From: a virus
Virus record (IMG/VR): IMGVR_UViG_3300035670_001345
Location: 1-22,116 of that record
Reading direction: 5' to 3' (one strand)
DNA: 22,116 bases
This document shows positions 18,378-22,116 of the stretch, piece by piece. The notes beneath the pieces are model-generated. The model worked only from the letters and a program-made list of their open reading frames with translations. It ran no database searches and was not told the DNA's origin. Both the position numbers and the translations under genes were made by a program. Each line of letters begins with the position of its first letter. Position 1 is the first letter of the stretch.

Positions 18378-18657
18378 GCCGGGGTGTTCGCAATGCGAAG
18401 CAACCGCTAGGCAGTTCGACAAGAGGGGAATCATCTACAAGACCCGAAAGCTCACGCCAAAGGCTGTAGATCGCTTCATCGAACTCGGACTCACCGCAGC
18501 ACCGATTGTCGAGACTGACCTAAAACGCTGGTCAGGATTCAGGCTAGAGAAAATCAAGAGCCTAGAGCAGCACCTCAAGAATGAGAGAGCGCATGGTGTC
18601 AATGTCCCACTAGAGCCAATCAAACAGGTTGCAGATGAGGTGGAAGACGATGCTTGA
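18355..18657 (+). CDS. Glutaredoxin / NrdH-like thiol redox protein
   Basis: From ATG 18355 the product is 100 residues. A thioredoxin-fold N terminus SIVLWTKPGCSQCEATARQF carries the redox pair C11 and C14 (CSQC), and TAAPIV (near residue 50) holds the cis-proline loop. NrdH-like proteins pass electrons to ribonucleotide reductase and so support nucleotide supply in infection. The last 35 residues (HLKNERAHGVNVPLEPIKQ, acidic end EVEDDA) go beyond the common fold. TTG 18352 is an alternative start. No ribonucleotide reductase gene is in the window, so it would act with a host or other phage enzyme. Confidence 0.8.
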   Translation: MSIVLWTKPGCSQCEATARQFDKRGIIYKTRKLTPKAVDRFIELGLTAAPIVETDLKRWSGFRLEKIKSLEQHLKNERAHGVNVPLEPIKQVADEVEDDA

Positions 18658-18742
18658 GTTCATAACCATAATGTCAGGGGTCAATGTTTTACTAATTTCA
18701 CTCGTATTACTAAAGATGGGAGCAGGGGAAGATGACAAATAG
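18650..18742 (+). CDS. Tiny membrane peptide (30 residues)
   Basis: ATG 18650 overlaps the end of the glutaredoxin-like gene, with GAGGTGGAAG upstream as a reasonable ribosome site, and the frame ends at TAG 18740-18742. The product MLEFITIMSGVNVLLISLVL has one hydrophobic helix and a short acidic tail (KMGAGEDDK). Overlaps on both sides fit the packing of this operon. It is too short for homology; I judge it real mainly because the gap would otherwise be empty and the hydrophobic helix is clean. Confidence 0.45.
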   Translation: MLEFITIMSGVNVLLISLVLLKMGAGEDDK

Positions 18743-18941
18743 TGAGTTCCAAGAGACAATCCACAAGGCTTGCATGGCAGCCTTTGAGACAGGGATAAAA
18801 GAAGGCAGAAGGCTAGAAGCCGAACGCTTTTGGAAAGCCATAGACTTGAACAGCACCGGCAACCAAATCGGTGAGTTTATTTATCTCGAAGACCTAAAAG
18901 ACGGCCTAAAGGAATTGCAGAATGAAGTCAAGGTGTCCTAA
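18732..18941 (+). CDS. Small hypothetical helical protein (69 residues)
   Basis: The ATG lies within the end of the tiny membrane gene, with GCAGGGGAAG upstream. The product (MTNSEFQETIHKACMAAFETG) is charged and helical with a KEGRRLEAERFWKAID centre and a LEDLKDGLKELQNEVK end helix. The AFETGIKEGRR stretch resembles AFRHGMKEG of the gene at 18105 and SRGFEACIEAL of the gene at 17914, a hint of a small paralogous family. It overlaps the start of the HExxH gene by 20 bases. Function is unknown. Confidence 0.65.
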   Translation: MTNSEFQETIHKACMAAFETGIKEGRRLEAERFWKAIDLNSTGNQIGEFIYLEDLKDGLKELQNEVKVS

Positions 18942-19269
18942 TGTTGTCAAAATTGGATTCCAGCAATACCGCATCGTTGAACTTACCTCCAAAGATGATC
19001 CATTACTCGCCGATTCAAGTTCGGGTTACACACAAGACTCCCGAAACATTATCGTCATTGACCGAGAGCTTGGAGAGAGCAAAAAGAGAGCCACAGTCTT
19101 TCATGAGCTACTTCACGCCTGTCGGTTTATTTTCCAGAATGAGACACCCGGTAAGAAAGAGACTTATGAGGACTGGGAGCATCACTTCATTTCCTTATGG
19201 GAGAACTCGGTTCTCATGGTCCTCAAAGAGAACCCAGAGCTGACGCAATGGCTACTCGAAGAGAACTAA
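18922..19269 (+). CDS. Putative zinc metalloprotease, HExxH (ImmA/IrrE-like)
   Basis: The 115-residue protein holds the zinc-protease motif HELLH (H61, E62, H65) in a helix after the strand RNIIVIDREL, with a likely third ligand among the acidic residues of TYEDWEHHFI (E83 or E86). This is the compact layout of ImmA/IrrE-type and related phage proteins (NVVKIGFQQYRIVEL at the start). ImmA proteins cut repressors in some mobile elements; no matching repressor is seen here, so the target is unknown. It overlaps genes on both sides. A second open frame (18941-19243) runs through it but has less natural composition and was rejected. Confidence 0.75.
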   Translation: MKSRCPNVVKIGFQQYRIVELTSKDDPLLADSSSGYTQDSRNIIVIDRELGESKKRATVFHELLHACRFIFQNETPGKKETYEDWEHHFISLWENSVLMVLKENPELTQWLLEEN

Positions 19270-19466
19270 GAACCGCTGCTGATTTCAAACAAGCGGCTGC
19301 GCTACTGCGTGACCCTAATTTGGTTTGGTCTTCTGACCTTGACTCGATCCGAGAAGACTTAGCCAAATACATTGAGGGCGCACTCGCTGACCACACTTGG
19401 CAGAACTCGACCCTGCAACGGATCGTGCAGTCACTAATTGCTGATGAGAATGATTTGAGCATCTGA
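19248..19466 (+). CDS. Small hypothetical protein (72 residues)
   Basis: From ATG 19248, overlapping the end of the HExxH gene by 22 bases, the product reads MATRRELRTAADFKQAAALLR and is mostly helical (LDSIREDLAKYIEGALADHTW, then LQRIVQSLIADEN). The ribosome site is weak, so coupling to the upstream gene is likely. It ends in TGATGG, overlapping the next start by one base. No family is recognised; the basic start and helical rest are common in small early phage proteins. Confidence 0.6.
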   Translation: MATRRELRTAADFKQAAALLRDPNLVWSSDLDSIREDLAKYIEGALADHTWQNSTLQRIVQSLIADENDLSI

Positions 19467-19720
19467 TGGAAAACTACGAACCAGAAGACCTAATCAAGCT
19501 TTGGAAGTTCCAAGACCAAGTGAACGACCACTCAAAGCTATTGCTTGGCAAAGGCATCGAGTTAGGCGTGTTGGCTCTTCATGTTGAGATGTCCAAATTA
19601 GCCTTGAGTAAGTTCGGACAGCCGATGACTCAGGATGACATTGACCAAGCGGCAGCAACAGCTAAGAACTTTGCATTGACCGAACTAGAGAAGGGGATGA
19701 AGAATGCTAGAGGGTCTTGA
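19466..19720 (+). CDS. Small hypothetical protein (84 residues)
   Basis: The product (MENYEPEDLIKLWKFQDQVN) is helical with a hydrophobic core, GKGIELGVLALHVEMSKLAL, followed by a polar helix DDIDQAAATAKNFALTELEKG and a basic end. Coupled start (TGATG) with the gene before it, and it overlaps the next gene by 17 bases. No recognised domain, no Cys, no membrane segment strong enough to span. Function is unknown. Confidence 0.65.
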   Translation: MENYEPEDLIKLWKFQDQVNDHSKLLLGKGIELGVLALHVEMSKLALSKFGQPMTQDDIDQAAATAKNFALTELEKGMKNARGS

Positions 19721-19928
19721 GCCGATAACAGGCAAACGCAGATGCAAGACTAGGGCCACGCTCGAAGGCTTAGAGGCAGGGGATAAGAAAATCCTGACCG
19801 AAGCACTTGCAGACAAATCCAAGTGGTCTGATAAAGGTCTTTCTGTTGCCCTGCAACAAAGAGGCATCCAGTTATCAAATGAGGCAATAGGAAGGCACAG
19901 GAGAGAACTCTGCTCCTGCTATGAGTAA
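19704..19928 (+). CDS. Small putative DNA-binding protein (HTH-like)
   Basis: The 74-residue protein is basic (ITGKRRCKTRATLEGLEAGDK) and ends with a compact helical unit: KWSDKGLSVALQQRGIQLSNEAIGRHRREL. This is the layout of a small helix-turn-helix in which the last helix, containing IGRHRR, would read DNA. I recall similar proteins in actinophages in which SIGRHRRG is strongly conserved, of unproven role; regulator or terminase-associated binding are both possible. AAGGGG lies eight bases before the ATG. It starts inside the end of the previous gene and overlaps the phosphoesterase start by one base (TAATG). Confidence 0.65.
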   Translation: MLEGLEPITGKRRCKTRATLEGLEAGDKKILTEALADKSKWSDKGLSVALQQRGIQLSNEAIGRHRRELCSCYE

Positions 19929-21073
19929 TGCTTGAATCATTAGAACCTGCGCCGAAGATTACAGCGCAACCGAACTTCCGACCTGCCATTGAGTTTGACG
20001 GACTTGAGGGCGAGGCAACAACGCCGGGTTACGCATCGCAACCTGCAAACTTTGACGAGTTTCTACAGAGTGCAGGCATTGACCCTACTGACATTGACAT
20101 CATTCCTCCAATCAGAACCTCTCGCTGGCAACAGCGAGAAGGTGGCGATTGGTTAGTGTCTTACCGCTTTACCTTCCGCAAGAAGACCCGAGAGATTGAC
20201 CTGCCACTTCTTATGTCTGAGGCTCGCAAGGGCGCAGGGAAAAGAAAAGAAATCAAGACAACCGAAAAGGCTTTGATAGTTGCACCTTCAGATTTCCAAG
20301 TTGGCAAGACAGGCTCAAGAGGCGGAACACAAGAACTCATCGCCAGAGTCATGCGGTCCTATGAGCGCATCGAGCAACAAATGAAGTCGGGCAAGTATGA
20401 GCGCATCTTCATTATGGACATCGGTGACATCATCGAGTCCTTCTCTAATGCTGCACACTTCAACCAGCTAGAAAGCAATGACCTGTCTCCAATGCAACAG
20501 GTTGATGTTGCGACTTCGTTGATGCTTGACCTAATCAAGCGAGCGCACAAATACGCACCTGTCACCTACGGATCAGTTGCGTCAAACCATTGCCAAAACC
20601 GATTCAAGGGGCAACAGGTCGGCAAGCCGGGACTCGATGACTGGGGCATTGTCATCCTTCAGCAGCTACGCAGGGTAACAAAAGAACTAGGGATGAATGT
20701 CGAATACCTAATCCCACAACCGCATGACGAAGGCTTCGCTTTCAAATACGGAGTCAACACAATCGGCGTAGTGCATGGACATCAAGCCTCAAGACCTGAA
20801 GGCGTGACTAAGTGGTGGTCTAACTCAACCTTCGGCAACCAATGGGTTCAACCTTGTGATGTCCTTTTGACTGGACACTTCCATCACCTGATCGTGCAAG
20901 AACTCGGACAGAGGTTCGACTCACAGGGTTCTAAGTTCTGGGTGCAATGTCCGACTATTGACGCAGGCTCGGACTGGTATCGCCGAACATCGGGTGATGA
21001 TTCGACCTGTGGCATCTTGACTATCGAGCTAGAGAAGAACACGCCGTTTGCAGGTGAGGTGAAGAAACAGTAA
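19928..21073 (+). CDS. Calcineurin-like metallophosphoesterase (SbcD/Mre11-type fold)
   Basis: The 381-residue protein has the ordered metal-binding motifs of calcineurin-like phosphoesterases: D122 and Q124 (SDFQ, for D-x-H), G166-D167 in MDIGD, N220-H221 (SNH), H283 in VVHGHQ, and G316-H317-F-H319 (GHFHH). The first 110 residues are a separate, partly disordered section (many Pro and Glu, IDLPLLMSEARKG) that may bind a partner. Enzymes of this fold cut phosphodiester bonds in DNA, nucleotides or proteins. Phage copies are often next to replication or packaging genes; a DNA-end nuclease role is the likely one, nucleotide hydrolysis the alternative. It forms an operon with the HTH-like gene before it and the zinc ribbon after it (TAATG). 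Confidence 0.85.
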   Translation: MLESLEPAPKITAQPNFRPAIEFDGLEGEATTPGYASQPANFDEFLQSAGIDPTDIDIIPPIRTSRWQQREGGDWLVSYRFTFRKKTREIDLPLLMSEARKGAGKRKEIKTTEKALIVAPSDFQVGKTGSRGGTQELIARVMRSYERIEQQMKSGKYERIFIMDIGDIIESFSNAAHFNQLESNDLSPMQQVDVATSLMLDLIKRAHKYAPVTYGSVASNHCQNRFKGQQVGKPGLDDWGIVILQQLRRVTKELGMNVEYLIPQPHDEGFAFKYGVNTIGVVHGHQASRPEGVTKWWSNSTFGNQWVQPCDVLLTGHFHHLIVQELGQRFDSQGSKFWVQCPTIDAGSDWYRRTSGDDSTCGILTIELEKNTPFAGEVKKQ

Positions 21074-21249
21074 TGCCAACCTATGACTACAAATGTGGTA
21101 GCTGTGACCAGACCATAACCATCCACGCAGGGATAGAAGAAGAAGTCCCAACCCCAATTTGCGCTCATTGCAATTCTGAAATGATTAGGGATTACAACTT
21201 CCGCTCTTACAAGTTCAATGGGAAAGGGTTTTACTCAACAGACAAATGA
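21073..21249 (+). CDS. FmdB-like zinc ribbon protein (58 residues)
   Basis: The frame from ATG 21073 (TAATG with the previous stop) to TGA 21247-21249 encodes MPTYDYKCGSCD, the standard start of FmdB-type zinc ribbons, with C8, C11, C30 and C33 (CAHC) as zinc ligands, then a basic C-terminal section YNFRSYKFNGKGFYSTDK typical of the family. It may be a regulator or an adaptor for the nuclease genes around it. It is followed by an ATGA overlap to the next gene. Confidence 0.75.
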   Translation: MPTYDYKCGSCDQTITIHAGIEEEVPTPICAHCNSEMIRDYNFRSYKFNGKGFYSTDK

Positions 21250-21668
21250 AAGCATTTGACCAAACTCTCTATAACACCAACGACCCTGCTAAGGACAAAG
21301 TCCTACGCTGGTTGACATACAAGGGCTATAAGGCTCAGGTCAATCCTGATCAGTATGGCATTGACCTACTCGCCGAGAAAGACGGAAGAACTATCGGCAT
21401 CGAGGTTGAGGTGAAGCACAACTGGAAAGGACAGGCGTTCCCATTCCAGACAGTTCACATCGCCTCACGCAAGCTCAAGTTCTTTGAGGATGAGAACAAC
21501 TATCTGATGATGGTGAATCATGACTGGAGCTTCGGGCTGAGCTTTAGCGCCGAACAAATAAAAGAAGCCGGCATCATCTTGAAGGATACAATCTACACAA
21601 CACAAGAATCCTTTATTGAAGTCCCCGTCTTCTATTCGAATCGGTATTACCTGAATGAGATTTCCTAG
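21246..21668 (+). CDS. PD-(D/E)XK-like nuclease
   Basis: The 140-residue protein shows a restriction-nuclease-like core: AKDKVLRWLTYKGY (helix), DQYGIDLLAE with D40, then TIGIEVEVKHNW, where E55 and K57 complete the D-(x)n-ExK set, with E53 nearby. A helix and strands follow (FFEDENNYLMMVN). This fold is shared by many phage and restriction nucleases, among them Holliday-junction resolvases. If the RusA gene is dead, this protein could replace it as the resolvase, which would be interesting, but this is speculation. It overlaps neighbours by four and fourteen bases. Confidence 0.7.
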   Translation: MKAFDQTLYNTNDPAKDKVLRWLTYKGYKAQVNPDQYGIDLLAEKDGRTIGIEVEVKHNWKGQAFPFQTVHIASRKLKFFEDENNYLMMVNHDWSFGLSFSAEQIKEAGIILKDTIYTTQESFIEVPVFYSNRYYLNEIS

Positions 21669-21987
21669 ACCCTGCCTGCAATGTCAAAAACTTCATCAAG
21701 ACCGGGGGGACTACTGTCAAGATTGTCGCAGGGTAAAAGAGAAAGCTAGGGAAGACAACCCTTATCGCAAAGAGAAGAAGCGAATGCTTTACAGCTCCGC
21801 CTATAAGTCGGCAGCAAGGATAATAAAAGAAAACGCTACTCATTGCCATATCTGCAAGCAACCCTTCACCAACAGGGCAGACATCACAGCAGATCACCTA
21901 ATCCCCACCAACCCTGCCTCACCATTAGCTCCAGCTCATCGGGGGTGCAACAGTTCGAGGGGCAATAAGCCGCTAGAAAATTCCTAG
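21655..21987 (+). CDS. HNH endonuclease, packaging-associated type
   Basis: The 110-residue protein has a first zinc pair C7/C10 and C21/C24, then the HNH core CHICKQPF (C64, C67), ADHLIP (D80, H81), AHRGCNSSRGN (H95, C98, N99, N104). This ADHLIP-LAPAHRGCNSSRGNK type is found beside cos and terminase in actinophages and other siphoviruses, where the HNH protein helps terminase cut the genome. Here it is the last gene before 129 non-coding bases, as expected near the packaging site. The start overlaps the end of the nuclease gene by 14 bases. Confidence 0.88.
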   Translation: MRFPRPCLQCQKLHQDRGDYCQDCRRVKEKAREDNPYRKEKKRMLYSSAYKSAARIIKENATHCHICKQPFTNRADITADHLIPTNPASPLAPAHRGCNSSRGNKPLENS

Positions 21988-22116
21988 CAAGAAATCACAT
22001 CAAGCAATCGCTCCAATCGCCTGTAATCGGCACACAGCAACGCACACATACGCATAGGCCCGCCCGGTTTACTCCCCCCACCCCCTCAAACATTGGCAGA
22101 TGCGACCGAGCATCAC
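21988..22116. other. Non-coding right end, possible cos/packaging region
   Basis: No convincing gene lies between the HNH stop and the window edge. The stretch has a Gly/Pro-like GC-rich core GGCCCGCCCGGTTTACTCCC around 22058-22077 with C-rich runs to 22085, directly behind a packaging-type HNH gene and where terminase genes are expected next. Many cos phages have a GC-rich cut site at this point. No end or overhang can be seen in the sequence itself. Confidence 0.3.

Noticed and set aside
18941-19243. Plus-strand frame of 100 codons over the HExxH gene
   Set aside because: The alternative frame carries HELLH and a natural fold pattern; this one has unnatural Ser/Thr/Pro composition and no motif.
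1-22116. tRNA genes, integrase and immunity repressor
   Set aside because: No cloverleaf-like segment with a CCA-type end was seen in the few non-coding gaps, and no protein shows tyrosine or serine recombinase motifs or a classical repressor layout.

Overview
The window is part of the genome of a tailed, siphovirus-type bacteriophage that probably infects an actinobacterium of moderate GC content, possibly a freshwater lineage. The evidence is the gene order (capsid end, connector, tail terminator, tail tube, frameshifted tail chaperone, tape measure, tail tip, fibre, lysis, recombination, replication, nucleases), a WhiB-type regulator, which is restricted to actinobacteria and their phages, a small M23 lysin with an r1t-like holin, and base composition near half GC. 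I see no integrase, rRNA, tRNA or CRISPR. An immunity repressor is not recognisable either. The host assignment is inference.

Layout. Bases 1-36 are the end of an upstream gene, probably the major capsid gene, followed by a terminator. Bases 113-2771 hold three sugar genes (GT4-like glycosyltransferase, GT2-like glycosyltransferase, RmlD-like reductase) inserted between capsid and connector; they are candidates for glycosylating the virion. Bases 2786-9740 are the head-tail and tail module: connector, tail terminator, tail tube, tail assembly chaperone pair with a CCCAAAA -1 frameshift site, gp10-like protein, tape measure and two tail-tip proteins. One lone reverse-strand gene (4681-5178) interrupts this module, with a hairpin terminator at its 3' end. 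Bases 9740-11489 are a more T-rich fibre cassette led by a protein made of six kelch-like repeats. Bases 11493-12549 are the lysis cassette. A reverse-strand whiB gene separates it from the early genes.

The rightward early region starts with a YqaJ exonuclease and an Erf-like annealing protein (a recombination pair). An HNH protein follows, then a replication initiator with four 21-bp iterons and an AT-rich stretch inside its own gene, which is a probable origin of the lambda type. Next come a probable helicase loader, a zinc-binding protein, an OB-fold-like protein and a RusA resolvase reading frame interrupted by an in-frame TGA. From 17481 to 19720 there is a tightly packed run of small genes, including two tiny membrane proteins, a glutaredoxin-like protein and a HExxH protein. 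The right end holds a small DNA-binding-like protein, a calcineurin-like phosphoesterase, a zinc ribbon, a PD-(D/E)XK-like nuclease and an HNH endonuclease. The last 129 bases are non-coding and may contain the packaging (cos) region, with terminase expected just beyond.

Genes are packed with TAATG, TGATG and ATGA overlaps, so translational coupling is expected. The best points for follow-up are the structured leader in front of the replication initiator (15311-15407), the iterons within that gene, the interrupted RusA gene, the capsid-adjacent sugar cassette and the lone reverse gene in the tail operon. All family names rest on motif reading from memory, with no database search.
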